NCBI GenBank assembly: GCA_025618425.1 | Contig: CM046836.1 | Location: 28,662,140-28,726,139, forward strand | DNA length: 64,000 bases | Origin: Heliocidaris tuberculata | Taxonomy: Eukaryota > Echinodermata > Echinoidea > Camarodonta > Echinometridae | Reading direction: 5' to 3' | Part shown: positions 60,901-63,577 of the stretch, piece by piece | Position numbering within the stretch: the stretch's first letter is position 1 | How the letters are laid out: every line of letters starts with the position of its first letter | Made by a program: the position numbers and the translations under genes | Notes under the pieces: generated by a model | Told to the model about the DNA's origin: nothing | The model's input: the letters and a program-made list of their open reading frames with translations, nothing else | Databases searched by the model: none

Positions 60901-63551
60901 AGTTTGCGTTTTCCGTTGCATGGAATGCCTCTTTCTGTCAGAAAAGCTTTCAGCTGCAGAACGGTCATATTCTTGAAGTCTTGAGAAACGCTCGCCATGA
61001 CAATTCTACGATTACCTTAACTTTTATTAGATAAGTTTGAAGAAAAATTCCATAAGGGTGGACCGCGGTTACTGTAACTTAGCATCCGTATACACCGGAA
61101 GTACACAGGTCCCGGAAGTTGAATGAGAATTCGCCAAAAACGGTACATCCGGGCATTTTTACCCTATTGGCGATCACTCGAATTCCAAGGTGGACTTCCC
61201 CTTTAAGAGTAGGGTGTAAACCAAGTTTATTGCACCTGCTGTCCCTGAAGTGGTACCATCATCGATCTCTACCCGTGGATAAAGCAACGCCCTCTACGTT
61301 TAATGCGACCAGTCACCATGTTTGAGCTTGCAGAAAAATACCGCCGCTGTGCTGTTTCAATACAATTTTTATGCATTTTTAGAATCAAATAATTCAGCAC
61401 TGTGAAGTATTTTCCACAAATTAACTGCAAAAATAGGCAAAACAAGTGTATCCTTATAAATTCTAAAGGCGATTTAATGTGACAATCCTTATAATGTCTT
61501 TTTTAAATGAAAAATCAAATCACGTATGATTTGCATAGGAGTACACTGGAATCATACACAGCAGACGATGTCCCACATACTGTGTTTGAGTGTAGGGCTC
61601 CTAATTTTGGTTGTGCGGCAGATCAACTGCTCGCATAGAGCCGAGCGTACGATGTGATATCCTTGTGTTAGAGATCGATGGGTACCATCAGGATTAGAAG
61701 AAGGAGTTGTTCCCTAACCTAACAACATGAGAATGTGCATCTTTTTTGTCTTCTTTCTACAGAGAGGTTATGAGTGATCATGTGATTACATTTAACACTG
61801 TGGAAAGAGTATCACACATCTTTGAAGTTCTGAAGGATTCCAGTCACAATCACAATGGATTCCCTGTAGTTGATCCTGTAAGTATCCTCACCATGGTCAG
61901 GCTAATCTTGAAACTCTCTTTCTTCGTCTCACAATTGTCACTAGAGCAAATGTCAAGTCCCCTCATTCTTGGTCAGAATTTATTTTGTTGAAAATCTTTA
62001 CTGTGGCATGATATTGACAAACATTTATCGCGAATGAGACATAATGAGTTAAATTTTTATTATGGGTCTTTTTTCCATTAATCATTATTCAAGCAATACT
62101 TCATAATACAAAAGTTCACAATGTATTGTAAAATTTCAATTACAAGAAGAAAAACTTAGTGTTTTTTGTCCATAATTCTCATGGTAGTTAGAATTTGGTC
62201 AAGTCAGTGGCTCTGAAAGAATTAAGTTTTTATCGTGAAGTCAATGTACATGGATTTTTGTAATTTTGTTATATCCAGTCATTGATAAACTCATCACTGA
62301 CACTTTGCACCAAATATTAACCATGTTTCTCATTGCAGAAACGGGTCAACCTTCACATGAATCCATCATTCATTTATTTGAATTTGATTTTGTTCCTTTG
62401 TTCCCTCTGCTTTTTGTACATGTAGAATTCTTTATTCATCCGTAGGAAATTGACATGCATTCTCTCTTATTTATTTTCAGGATGGTGAGACGCATGGGAC
62501 ATTCAGGGGCCTGATATTAAGAAGTCAGCTTATAGTACTTCTTAAAGAAAAGGTGAAAATTCTCACCTATATTTCCTACATTTACCTGTAGGAGCCACCC
62601 CTATGGTCTTGTTCATGCATGACCCAGTTAACCCTTTCAGGACAGGAATTATTTATGGGCTAAATTGATCACATTTTGTTCTTCAAATTGGCAACATTAA
62701 TATTTTTCTTCTAGTGCTACAAGATTGTAATAAGTGGTAATGTCTTTGAAAACAAAATACATGGTTAAAAGAATTGTCGAAAAGTTGAAAGAGTTGCCAA
62801 TTTCGATGAAAAACCATGATTTTGAACCTCTCAATGTGTTGCCAATTTAAGGATTTTAAAGCTTATTTTCCTTTTTAAAATTCCTGGGATCAATTGCAGT
62901 ATGGTCATTTAACAAAAACGGACATATTGTGTGCAGAAATTTTTGCTCTTTCTACTCATGTATCTGGTATATTTTTCAGGGCTCTGAATCAAAAGTTATT
63001 GAGCTAAACCACAAAATGTGGTCAATTGTCTTGAAAGGGTTAAATGACAGGGGAAAAAATGCTGCTGTGAAATTGAATGACATAAGTGTTAGTAGTAGAT
63101 TTCTGTATTGTATTGCACTCAGATAAGTGAGCACACTAAGGGACCTTTGTTACAACTGCTACTTTTTCCTCAGCCCGCTTGCTTTTCATCTACTCGTAAA
63201 TTGTTTTTTACTTTGCTGGAACGTTTTGTGAGATCGCTTACCACGTCATATGTGAGTGAGTTTTTACATTGTATTCTTGCAATCATAAGGTCTGTTCATT
63301 TCTGTATCATCATTTCAATTCATTCACATACAGTGGATGCTAGATATCTTTCTTTGCTACCTTTTTCTCTATAGGCATTTAGCTTGTGTCCTTCAAGTCA
63401 AGATCCTCGAGTACTTCTTCAGATTGAAGACTTCCGCGATGCCTATCCACGCTTCCCTCACATACGAGATATCAACATATCAGAGTTAGAGGGAGACTGT
63501 ACAATAGATCTTAGACCATTCATGAATCCATCGCCTTATACTGTTAGGAAG
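15416..63551 (+). CDS. CLCN7: CLC-7-type lysosomal H+/Cl- exchange transporter, 19 exons, 3' end outside window
   Basis: Nineteen exons with GT/AG boundaries join in phase to 2208 nt, 736 codons, without a stop. The product aligns colinearly with vertebrate CLC-7 from its N-terminal cytosolic tail through the CLC membrane core to CBS domain 1 and the start of CBS domain 2. CLC-7 exchanges 2 Cl- for 1 H+ across late endosome and lysosome membranes; in vertebrates it works with OSTM1. Seen here: GSGIP at residues 184-188 (chloride site), GKEGP at 226-230 with gating Glu228 (human E247), FSLEEG with Glu295 (human proton glutamate E314), GLFIP at 498-502, and Tyr589 in a GLYD context, probably the central tyrosine. 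The tail has ERQPLV (2-7), close to an acidic dileucine sorting signal. Human CLC-7 is 805 residues, so about 60-70 residues lie past the window. CLC-6 is the nearest alternative; the sequence fits CLC-7 better. Confidence 0.95.
15894..16145 (+). mobile_element. MITE-1 partial, diverged copy
   Basis: It shares GTCACATGCACT, GGGACTT(A)CACACA and CAGGGGATATTTCT with the other copies and ends CCAGAACTCAACCTTC. Older than most copies. Confidence 0.65.
16164..17212. mobile_element. Mariner/Tc1-type non-autonomous element with long TIRs
   Basis: The ends CTGGGTGTTTCAAAAAAAAA and its complement are flanked by TA on both sides (16162-16163 and 17213-17214). Arms of about 220-240 bp are inverted copies: GGTGGTTCACTTTCTTG at the left pairs with CAAGAAAGTGAACCACC at 16984. 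The inner ~550 bp has no transposase frame. Confidence 0.82.
17281..17416. mobile_element. Short TIR element (hairpin MITE), 136 bp
   Basis: GGGAGCGTTTCATCAAGCGT with TTTTGTCAGTGATTTTTACTG is complemented by the right arm ending ACGCTCCC, with a 50 bp centre. Confidence 0.82.
17461..17885 (-). mobile_element. L2/CR1-like LINE 3' end
   Basis: Read on the minus strand it encodes the C-terminal tail typical of these elements: [20 protein letters not shown], then [20 protein letters not shown] and [12 protein letters not shown]. It then ends GGCGCTATATAAAT and (ATT)n at 17461-17480. Only the last ~130 codons are present. Confidence 0.8.
17995..18135 (+). mobile_element. MITE-3 partial copy
   Basis: It begins at a TTAA with AGGGTACTAATCACCAAA and TTTTGCTCTGTATGT, as in the copy at 41845. 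The right end is missing. Confidence 0.6.
18327..18699 (+). mobile_element. MITE-1 full-length copy
   Basis: The 373 bp element lies between TTAA at 18323-18326 and TTAA at 18700-18703. The left end AGATAAAGTTGAGTTCTGG is matched by CCAGAACTCAA at the right end. Its interior carries GTCTCAAAGTAATTAGGAAA, CACATGCACTGCGCACAGAA and CAATCCTTTTCAGGGGACAT. The TTAA target and TIR suggest mobilisation by a piggyBac-type transposase. Confidence 0.8.
18752..18905 (+). repeat. tRNA-derived SINE fragment
   Basis: GATGGCTCAGTGGTAGAGCA is a Pol III A-box-type tRNA head. The body GCCCTTTGGTAAGGCATTAAT is shared in form with the SINEs at 21330 and 59650. The B box is lost. Confidence 0.6.
19004..19105 (+). 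CDS. CLCN7: CLCN7 exon 2 (residues 21-54)
   Basis: Flanked by TTTCTAG and GTTAGT, 102 nt, phase 0 on both sides. It encodes a polar stretch ([11 protein letters not shown]...) ending in the basic run RRRLPWKQK. It belongs to the poorly conserved cytosolic N-terminal tail, so support comes from the open frame, splice signals and phase match. Confidence 0.72.
19106..20124 (+). other. CLCN7 intron 2
   Basis: A weak 5' MITE-1 fragment (GAAAGAAACTGGCTTAAA) is at about 19125-19180 and a small hairpin (AAGGAGGTACTAGGCACCTCCTT) is near 19280. Nothing else was recognised. Confidence 0.5.
20125..20184 (+). CDS. CLCN7: CLCN7 exon 3 (residues 55-74)
   Basis: Acceptor ATCCTTTCAG and donor GTAAGC, 60 nt, phase 0. 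It ends in NVLSTKYE, matching the LLSLKYE that precedes SLDYD in vertebrate CLC-7. Confidence 0.85.
20185..21330 (+). other. 5' part of CLCN7 intron 3, unassigned
   Basis: AT-rich. It includes TACATGTACATG-type palindromic runs at 21180-21212. No gene signal. Confidence 0.45.
21331..21680 (+). repeat. tRNA-derived SINE, near full length
   Basis: The head GTGGATAAGTCAGCGGACTG holds an A-box-like part, followed by GGTTCAAATCCC, a Pol III B box. The body has CCTTTGGCAAGACATTAATC and ends AGCGCTTTATAAGCAACCGT then (TTA)n at 21655-21678. The 3' end resembles the tail of the L2-like LINE at 17461 (GCGCTATATAA, ATT repeats), so that LINE may have supplied the retrotransposition machinery. Confidence 0.75.
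21681..22090 (+). other. Intron 3 segment, unassigned
   Basis: No repeat pairing or coding signal was recognised. Confidence 0.4.
22091..25204 (-). mobile_element. CR1/jockey-like LINE, nearly complete pol, 5' truncated
   Basis: The minus-strand element runs from a truncated endonuclease domain near 25204 to a (CTAAA)n tail at 22091-22120. It has a 3' UTR of about 390 bp. It sits in CLCN7 intron 3 in antisense orientation. A MITE-1 copy abuts its 5' side. Confidence 0.9.
22506..25016 (-). pseudogene. LINE endonuclease/reverse transcriptase reading frame, inactivated
   Basis: The open frame is over 830 codons. It has the C-terminal part of an APE-type endonuclease ([23 protein letters not shown]) and then reverse transcriptase: [49 protein letters not shown] and LFADDSN. 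Two breaks are visible. A TAA at 25017-25019 separates it from the in-frame upstream endonuclease part (25020-25204). Motif A reads [10 protein letters not shown] where the family has F-[IV]-D: the catalytic aspartate is a histidine (codon at 23598-23600). The frame has no ATG at its start. Confidence 0.88.
25215..25586 (-). mobile_element. MITE-1 full-length copy
   Basis: On the minus strand, from CCAGAACTCAAC-type ends at 25563-25580 to the complementary GGTTGAGTTCTGG at 25228. It contains CAGGGGATATTTCT and the ATGTTCGG-type core. The TTAA borders are eroded. Confidence 0.75.
25735..26375 (-). mobile_element. Decayed LINE 3' end
   Basis: On the minus strand, 26050-26370 encodes [29 protein letters not shown] and [10 protein letters not shown] with several stops. 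This is the C-terminal domain of CR1/Rex-type LINEs (LEYxxPVW, LERxQKRxxxIIL). About 320 bp of 3' UTR follows to 25735. Confidence 0.72.
26461..26526 (+). CDS. CLCN7: CLCN7 exon 4 (residues 75-96)
   Basis: Acceptor TGTATTACAG and donor GTAAGG, 66 nt, phase 0. [18 protein letters not shown] matches the conserved CLC-6/7 pre-membrane segment (human SLDYDNSENQLFLEEER). Confidence 0.93.
26527..27562 (+). other. CLCN7 intron 4, 5' part, unassigned
   Basis: AT-rich sequence. A C-rich patch near 26610-26640 is low complexity. Nothing recognised. Confidence 0.45.
27563..27943. mobile_element. Small TIR element with (GGC)n core
   Basis: CAACATACATGCCAACTG at the left is the complement of the right end (GTTGGCAAGTATGG). 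Inside are paired CAGTTTTTAACTGAACAGTT-like stretches and a (GGC)n run at 27818-27860 that creates alanine- or arginine-rich false frames. Confidence 0.55.
28005..28848. mobile_element. TIR element, about 840 bp
   Basis: ACTGTTTAAGCTGTTATTTT at 28000-28019 is complemented by AAATAACAGCTTATACAGT at 28823-28842. Next to both ends are TTCGCGAA-rich segments (28019-28070 and 28750-28812). No coding capacity. Confidence 0.65.
28893..29100. repeat. Clustered short direct repeats (CGCTATTCATAAGGAC)
   Basis: The 16-base unit or close variants occur about seven times. Two longer stretches with an AACGCGTG-AAATGAATAGCGG end repeat at about 28938 and 29070. Confidence 0.75.
29085..29530. mobile_element. 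Fold-back element with ~110 bp arms
   Basis: GGAAAAATGGAGAATAAAAA, then AGTTATGAA, near 29092 is inverted at 29490-29528. CTCATTATGCTAATGAGATG and its complement lie at 29173 and 29434. The spacer is about 220 bp with no coding. Confidence 0.75.
30037..30175 (+). CDS. CLCN7: CLCN7 exon 5 (residues 97-143, helix B region)
   Basis: Acceptor TTTGTCTTCAG and donor GTATCC, 139 nt, ends in phase 1. It encodes the first membrane helix ([20 protein letters not shown]) and the conserved LAGLKYR. An open frame continues into the intron because a repeat element begins shortly after the donor; that extension is not conserved. Confidence 0.94.
30241..31185 (+). mobile_element. Element with internal ~140 bp subrepeats, copy 1
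   Basis: It starts with an ATACCTCTGCC...GGAGGCAT hairpin (30243-30280), has GTCCATC(T/C)-type runs, and then about five degenerate units marked by CTCAAGAACC, ATGAATTTCAAA and GTAGGTCAAAGGTCA-like motifs. It ends in GGCAGAGGCATATTGG. The same architecture recurs at 45517-46880. No protein is encoded. Confidence 0.75.
31306..31713 (+). mobile_element. MITE-2 copy (TTAA target, piggyBac-like)
   Basis: TTAA flanks both sides (31302-31305, 31714-31717). The ends CCCTTTCAGGACAGGAATT and AATTGTCTCGAAAGGG form imperfect TIRs. The body has CTCAATGTGTTGCCAATTTA and TCATGCATCTGGCATATTTT. Confidence 0.88.
32030..32968. mobile_element. TIR element with ~100 bp arms, host of a MITE-2 copy
   Basis: The left arm from ATATCTAGAGCAATTCC through CCTGAAGCAGAATATG and ATTCATAAAGCCCACT to CCGATTTTCG is inverted at 32875-32968. 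A complete MITE-2 copy lies inside at 32239-32650. Confidence 0.82.
32239..32650 (-). mobile_element. MITE-2 copy nested in a TIR element
   Basis: It lies between TTAA at 32235-32238 and 32651-32654, minus orientation relative to the copy at 31306. The two copies form an inverted pair about 525 bp apart. Confidence 0.88.
33332..33441 (+). CDS. CLCN7: CLCN7 exon 6 (residues 143-179)
   Basis: Acceptor ATTCTTCACAG and donor GTATGT, 110 nt. The split codon with exon 5 reads Leu. It encodes a luminal loop ([14 protein letters not shown]) and a hydrophobic helix ending VAFFE, equal to human IVAFIE just before PVAAGSG. Confidence 0.92.
33655..34240 (+). repeat. Array of decayed exon 7 starts, part 1
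   Basis: Copies of TTCAG + CCTGTTGCAATGGGAAGTGG + TATACCACAGATCAAG occur near 33657, 33941, 34031, 34120 and 34203. The last four are 83-90 bp apart. The 34203 copy keeps GCAATGGGAAGTGG; the 33941 copy keeps AGTGGTATACCACAAATC. Between copies recurs CTATCAT-CT-CTTTTACTTTG-TGATAATTCAG, the intron 3' end. None continues into the rest of exon 7. Confidence 0.82.
35160..35700. repeat. AT-rich stretch with recurring TCTAAC/TAGATC words
   Basis: Dense CTTAGTCTAA, GTCTAAC, TAGATC words without a fixed period; cryptically simple sequence inside the 5.76 kb element. Confidence 0.5.
36930..36967. repeat. (TC)n microsatellite
   Basis: CTCTCTCT run inside the 5.76 kb element. Confidence 0.9.
37329..39983. 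other. Right half of the 5.76 kb element, non-coding
   Basis: Poly-C and poly-G runs lie at 37741, 38527 and 39380, and a GAGA-rich stretch at 39085-39215. From 39720 the sequence is rich in CGATGGGTT/AACCCATCG words in both orientations, a subterminal repeat zone that also appears at the left end (34560-34680). Confidence 0.55.
40028..40199 (+). repeat. Array of decayed exon 7 starts, part 2
   Basis: Copies near 40048 (CTGTAATAATGGGAAGT, TTATGTGTTACCTGAATGG) and 40130 (CTGTAACTATGGAATGTGAT, ATGCCACA) precede the true exon at 40200 with spacings of about 82 and 70 bp. The first retains about 50 bases of exon-like sequence, up to CCTGAATGG. Confidence 0.8.
40200..40343 (+). CDS. CLCN7: CLCN7 exon 7 (residues 180-227, chloride-binding GSGIP)
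   Basis: Acceptor CATATTTCAG and donor GTGAGA, 144 nt, phase 0. It starts [19 protein letters not shown], carries the chloride-site GSGIP motif, and ends GGLTVGK. Seven or more decayed copies of its first 35-50 bases with the preceding acceptor lie upstream in intron 6. Confidence 0.97.
40869..40952 (+). CDS. CLCN7: CLCN7 exon 8 (residues 228-255, gating glutamate)
   Basis: Acceptor ACTGAACAG (a weak pyrimidine tract) and donor GTATGC, 84 nt, phase 0. Its first codon is the gating glutamate of GK|EGPMIH, so exchange gating depends on exact joining of exons 7 and 8. It continues [14 protein letters not shown]. Confidence 0.96.
41039..41400 (+). mobile_element. MITE-1 copy
   Basis: It follows TTAA at 41035-41038 with AGATAAAGTTGAGTTCTAG and ends CCAGAACTCACC near 41400. 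Confidence 0.78.
41431..42420. repeat. Three tandem units of about 235 bp, one interrupted
   Basis: TTGTTG(T/G)T(G/A)AAACAATTGAAGATAAA starts at about 41431, 41671 and 42266. Other unit markers are GGAAATGTTTATCAAA and GCATTAACAAGCAGTATCAC. The second unit is split at its TTAA by a MITE-3 copy (41845-42210). Confidence 0.82.
41845..42210 (+). mobile_element. MITE-3 copy with demonstrable TTAA target duplication
   Basis: It begins AGGGTACCAATCACC after TTAA (41841-41844) and ends before TTAA (42211-42214). The neighbouring tandem unit has the unoccupied site GCATTAACAAGCAG at 41614. The interior includes a GTTCGATTCCCGGCGAGC stretch that mimics a tRNA B box. Confidence 0.85.
42663..43016 (+). 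mobile_element. MITE-3 copy
   Basis: It lies between TTAA at 42659-42662 and 43017-43020, with TIRs AGGGGGATTAATCACC and GGTAATTGGTCTCCT. It shares CACTTGACATAGCTGTACAC and the TTATGTTATCATTTATTT stretch with the 41845 copy. Confidence 0.8.
43417..43575 (+). CDS. CLCN7: CLCN7 exon 9 (residues 256-308, proton glutamate)
   Basis: Acceptor ATACTCATGTAG and donor GTAAGT, 159 nt, phase 0. It contains [20 protein letters not shown], then [18 protein letters not shown], the strongly conserved CLC-7 segment with the internal proton glutamate (Glu295 here). Confidence 0.98.
43784..43930 (+). mobile_element. MITE-2 right-end fragment
   Basis: From CCTGGCATTAAACGCA to GTCAATTGTCTTGAAAGGG, corresponding to the last 150 bp of the family. 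Confidence 0.8.
44094..44714 (+). repeat. Tandem array of exon 10 acceptor plus exon start
   Basis: Units start near 44094, 44184, 44267, 44371, 44454, 44538 and 44622 and lead into the true exon at 44706-44715. The last four intervals are 83, 84, 84 and 84 bp. Each holds TTATTCCACAG + TTCTTTTGTTCTATGATGAG + TACATTTACCCTCAATGTTG, then diverges from exon 10 into ATGAATGTATAAATCA. Acceptor AGs are intact in the units whose exon-like parts begin at 44191, 44276, 44380, 44547 and 44631; the 44454 unit has lost the G. Distal units are older. False frames on both strands arise from the 84 bp (28-codon) period. Confidence 0.93.
44715..44825 (+). CDS. CLCN7: CLCN7 exon 10 (residues 309-345)
   Basis: Acceptor TCTTATTCCACAG and donor GTAAGA, 111 nt, phase 0. 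It reads [20 protein letters not shown] and ends [12 protein letters not shown], matching human FFASMISTFTLNFVLS and SSPGLINFG. This is the last unit of a tandem array: only this copy continues into conserved coding sequence, and upstream copies diverge at about 44756 into a segment with an in-frame TAA. Confidence 0.95.
45276..45397 (+). CDS. CLCN7: CLCN7 exon 11 (residues 346-386)
   Basis: Acceptor TCTTTTCCTCAG and donor GTAAGT, 122 nt, ends in phase 2. It encodes [20 protein letters not shown] and [17 protein letters not shown], equal to human [20 protein letters not shown]. Confidence 0.96.
45517..46880 (+). mobile_element. Element with internal ~145 bp subrepeats, copy 2
   Basis: It opens with the hairpin ATGCCTCC ... 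GGAGGCAT (45519-45556), a (GTCC)n run at 45575-45600, then about eight units marked by CTCAAGAACCATTTGAGGT, ATGAACTTCAAACTTGG, GGAAGATGATCTGATTAGAT and GGTCAAAGGTCAAGGTCA. It ends GGCGGAGGCATATAGGAGAC. It has the same build as 30241-31185, with better preserved units. Confidence 0.85.
46881..47504 (+). other. Intron 11 segment, unassigned
   Basis: AT-rich; no repeat copy or conserved peptide recognised. Confidence 0.4.
47505..47740. mobile_element. Short TIR element, family A copy 2
   Basis: It shares GGAATCCAGTTTGCATACAT, TCAGGTTGTCAAGAACAACC and the AATAGACC-type ends with the copy at 421-667. Confidence 0.68.
47813..48526. mobile_element. MITE-4 (TTAA target) with GC-rich subterminal hairpins
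   Basis: TTAA at 47809-47812 and 48527-48530 flank CCCTTAACTG and CAGTAATGG ends. Just inside each end is a self-complementary GGGGGGCCTTCGAGGCCCCC-like hairpin (47826-47852, 48462-48485). Confidence 0.68.
48531..49084 (+). other. Intron 11 segment, unassigned
   Basis: Nothing recognised. Confidence 0.4.
49085..49440 (-). mobile_element. MITE-1 copy
   Basis: The outer end (AACTCAACTTTATCT) abuts TTAA at 49441-49444. The inner markers GTCTCCTGAAAAGGATTGCT and CCGAACATTCATGCC match the family. The other end is eroded near 49085. Confidence 0.75.
49466..49619 (+). CDS. CLCN7: CLCN7 exon 12 (residues 386-437)
   Basis: Acceptor TTTATTCTGCAG and donor GTATAG, 154 nt. The codon shared with exon 11 is Lys. 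It encodes [20 protein letters not shown], a hydrophobic helix, then a luminal loop (SSGSDCRPL...) ending NYPLQ, as in human SYPLQ. Confidence 0.95.
49655..49940 (-). mobile_element. Possible L2-like LINE 3' end fragment
   Basis: AATAATAATATTAATAATTT followed by AAACTTATATAGAGCTCAAA resembles the tail at 17461 (AATAATAAT, ATTTATATAGCGCC). The rest is degraded. Confidence 0.4.
50420..50513 (+). CDS. CLCN7: CLCN7 exon 13 (residues 438-469)
   Basis: Acceptor TTTATTTGTCAG and donor GTAAGG, 94 nt, ends in phase 1. [20 protein letters not shown] matches human [20 protein letters not shown], a luminal segment typical of CLC-7. Confidence 0.95.
50659..51061 (+). mobile_element. MITE-2 copy
   Basis: It lies between TTAA at 50655-50658 and 51062-51065, with ends CCCTTTCAGGACAGG and GTCTCGAAAGGG. 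Confidence 0.87.
51075..51560 (+). mobile_element. Repeat family B copy 1, with internal palindrome
   Basis: ATTGAATGGCCTTGAGTGGG and TACAAGGATATATCGCACGA are followed by the complement TCGTACTCGCTTTG.../TATATCCTTGTGTCCCAC and AAAGCCATTCAATATT, so the first 165 bp fold back. The tail has GCGTATTCACTTTTT and ACCCCAAACCATGAGAT. A related copy is at 63578-63920. Confidence 0.7.
51561..52169 (+). other. Intron 13 segment, unassigned
   Basis: No gene signal; a GC-richer patch near 51940-52080 has no recognisable product. Confidence 0.4.
52174..52581 (+). mobile_element. MITE-2 copy
   Basis: It lies between TTAA at 52170-52173 and 52582-52585 and is very close in sequence to the copy at 31306. 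Confidence 0.88.
52700..53156 (+). repeat. Array of decayed exon 14 starts
   Basis: Copies of ATTCCAG + GTTCATATGACATTGCTATC + CTGTCTGTGTTCATACTGAC + TACTTCAT occur at about 52704 (ATTCAAG...), 52951 (ATTCCAG...) and 53050 (ATTCCGG...) before the true site at 53150. The last two spacings are 99-100 bp. Each copy ends with a GCTGACAA(A/G)T-type linker and a TTATT-rich stretch before the next acceptor. The 52951 copy keeps an AG acceptor; the 53050 copy has GG. Confidence 0.85.
53157..53323 (+). CDS. CLCN7: CLCN7 exon 14 (residues 469-524, GxFxP motif)
   Basis: Acceptor TTATTAATTCCAG and donor GTAAGT, 167 nt. It contains [20 protein letters not shown], with the chloride-coordinating GxFxP as GLFIP, then [11 protein letters not shown]. 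At least three decayed copies of its acceptor and first ~65 bases stand upstream at about 100 bp spacing. Confidence 0.96.
53324..54566 (+). other. CLCN7 intron 14, 5' part, unassigned
   Basis: About 1.2 kb, including a GC-richer patch at 54000-54110. No repeat copy or conserved peptide recognised. Confidence 0.45.
54571..54936 (+). mobile_element. MITE-1 copy sharing a TTAA with MITE-2
   Basis: It lies between TTAA at 54567-54570 and 54937-54940. The right-hand TTAA is also the left border of the MITE-2 copy that follows. Confidence 0.8.
54941..55345 (-). mobile_element. MITE-2 copy
   Basis: It lies between TTAA at 54937-54940 and 55346-55349, minus orientation; ends CCCTTCCGAGACAATTGACC and CCTGAAAGGG. 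Confidence 0.86.
55459..56007. mobile_element. Fold-back element (family C) with ~190 bp arms
   Basis: The left end GAAGTCCATCCTGATATCAA and the right end ATACCAGGGTGGACTTC are inverted. AAACACAAATTGACTAACAA pairs with the TTGTCAATTTGTGTTTGATT stretch. Both arms have the GATAAGAAATAAGAA(A)TTCAT word. No coding. Confidence 0.78.
56008..56586 (+). other. Intron 14 3' part, unassigned
   Basis: An antisense 143-codon frame (56231-56662) overlaps exon 15, has no recognisable domain and is probably chance. Confidence 0.4.
56587..56644 (+). CDS. CLCN7: CLCN7 exon 15 (residues 525-544)
   Basis: Acceptor TTTCTCTTTTAG and donor GTAACT, 58 nt, ends in phase 1. [16 protein letters not shown] matches human ADPGKYALMGAAAQLG. 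Confidence 0.94.
56645..57269 (+). other. Intron 15 5' part, with GTCATGGAAA repeats
   Basis: 56765-56885 has several (A/G)AAAGTCATGGAAA-like words. More appear at 57432-57460, so one dispersed repeat may be interrupted by the segment between. Confidence 0.45.
57270..57365. repeat. Hairpin of about 95 bp
   Basis: ATATTGGATGGCTTT ... GGAATACCAGAAAATATT is complemented by AATATTCTCTGGTATCC ... AGAGCCATCCAATAT. Related in form to family B (ATTGAATGGC). Confidence 0.7.
57366..58440 (+). other. Intron 15 segment, mostly unassigned
   Basis: A small perfect hairpin (GCCCGTGGA...TCCACGGGC) is at 57676-57702, with G and C runs near 58366 and 58260. Nothing else recognised. Confidence 0.45.
58473..59172. 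repeat. Direct tandem duplication, 384 bp offset
   Basis: ACATCTAACAGTTACATGTT at 58473 recurs at 58857. The copies run to CGATCGCGACGA at 58792 and 59172, about 320 bp each, including CAAAC repeats. A poly-C run of about 25 bases (58796-58820) lies between. Identity is high, so the duplication is recent. Confidence 0.88.
59318..59630 (-). mobile_element. MITE-1 copy, one end truncated
   Basis: The outer end AACTCAACTTTATCA abuts TTAA at 59631-59634. Inner markers are GTCCCCTGAAAAGGATTGCT and GTGTGCAGTCCCATATACC. Confidence 0.76.
59645..59765 (+). repeat. tRNA-derived SINE fragment
   Basis: AATGGATAAGTCAGCAGACTG, a GATTCTAGTCCC-type B box and CATTTGCCACTCTCAACCCAG match the SINE at 21331-21450. 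Confidence 0.68.
59918..60131 (+). CDS. CLCN7: CLCN7 exon 16 (residues 544-615)
   Basis: Acceptor TTGTTTGATCAG and donor GTAAGC, 214 nt. It encodes [20 protein letters not shown], the last membrane helices, and [15 protein letters not shown] leading to the cytosol. Tyr589 in GLYD is probably the central pore tyrosine by alignment to bacterial CLC. Confidence 0.97.
60185..61205. mobile_element. Family C right arm, split by another TIR element
   Basis: From about 60400 the sequence follows the right arm of the 55459 element (TTTGATTGATAACAAATTCA, TCATTTTTTCTACTTTTATT, AATCAGCTT). It resumes at 61188 with CCAAGGTGGACTTCCCCTTT after the 600 bp insertion. Confidence 0.7.
60587..61187. mobile_element. 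600 bp TIR element nested in family C
   Basis: AATTCGAGCGATCGCCAATA + GGGTAAAAATGCCCGGATG at the left is inverted at 61147-61185 with two or three mismatches. The interior is unique in this window and shows no transposase. Confidence 0.82.
61206..61762 (+). other. Intron 16 3' part, unassigned
   Basis: Nothing recognised beyond the polypyrimidine acceptor of exon 17. Confidence 0.45.
61763..61877 (+). CDS. CLCN7: CLCN7 exon 17 (residues 615-653, CBS domain 1 start)
   Basis: Acceptor CTTTCTACAG and donor GTAAGT, 115 nt. The codon shared with exon 16 gives Thr, then [16 protein letters not shown] and [12 protein letters not shown], the start of the first cytosolic CBS domain (human [25 protein letters not shown]). 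Confidence 0.95.
61878..62480 (+). other. CLCN7 intron 17, unassigned
   Basis: No repeat copy recognised; ends at the acceptor of exon 18. Confidence 0.45.
62481..62552 (+). CDS. CLCN7: CLCN7 exon 18 (residues 654-677, CBS domain 1)
   Basis: Acceptor TTATTTTCAG, 72 nt, phase 0. [17 protein letters not shown] matches human [17 protein letters not shown]. The donor GTGAAA is weak, lacking the usual +5 G, so skipping or a cryptic donor is possible; skipping would keep frame and delete 24 residues of CBS1. Confidence 0.93.
62632..63039 (+). mobile_element. MITE-2 copy
   Basis: It lies between TTAA at 62628-62631 and 63040-63043; ends CCCTTTCAGGACAGG and GTCTTGAAAGGG. Confidence 0.87.
63375..63551 (+). 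CDS. CLCN7: CLCN7 exon 19 (residues 678-736, linker and CBS domain 2 start)
   Basis: Acceptor TTTTTCTCTATAG and donor GTAAGA, 177 nt, phase 0 at both ends. It encodes the CBS1-CBS2 linker, with [17 protein letters not shown] and MNPSPYTV matching human [17 protein letters not shown] and MNPSPYTV. The rest of CBS2 and the stop codon are downstream of the window. Confidence 0.95.
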
Positions 63552-63577
63552 GTAAGAATGATATGATGATATTTATA

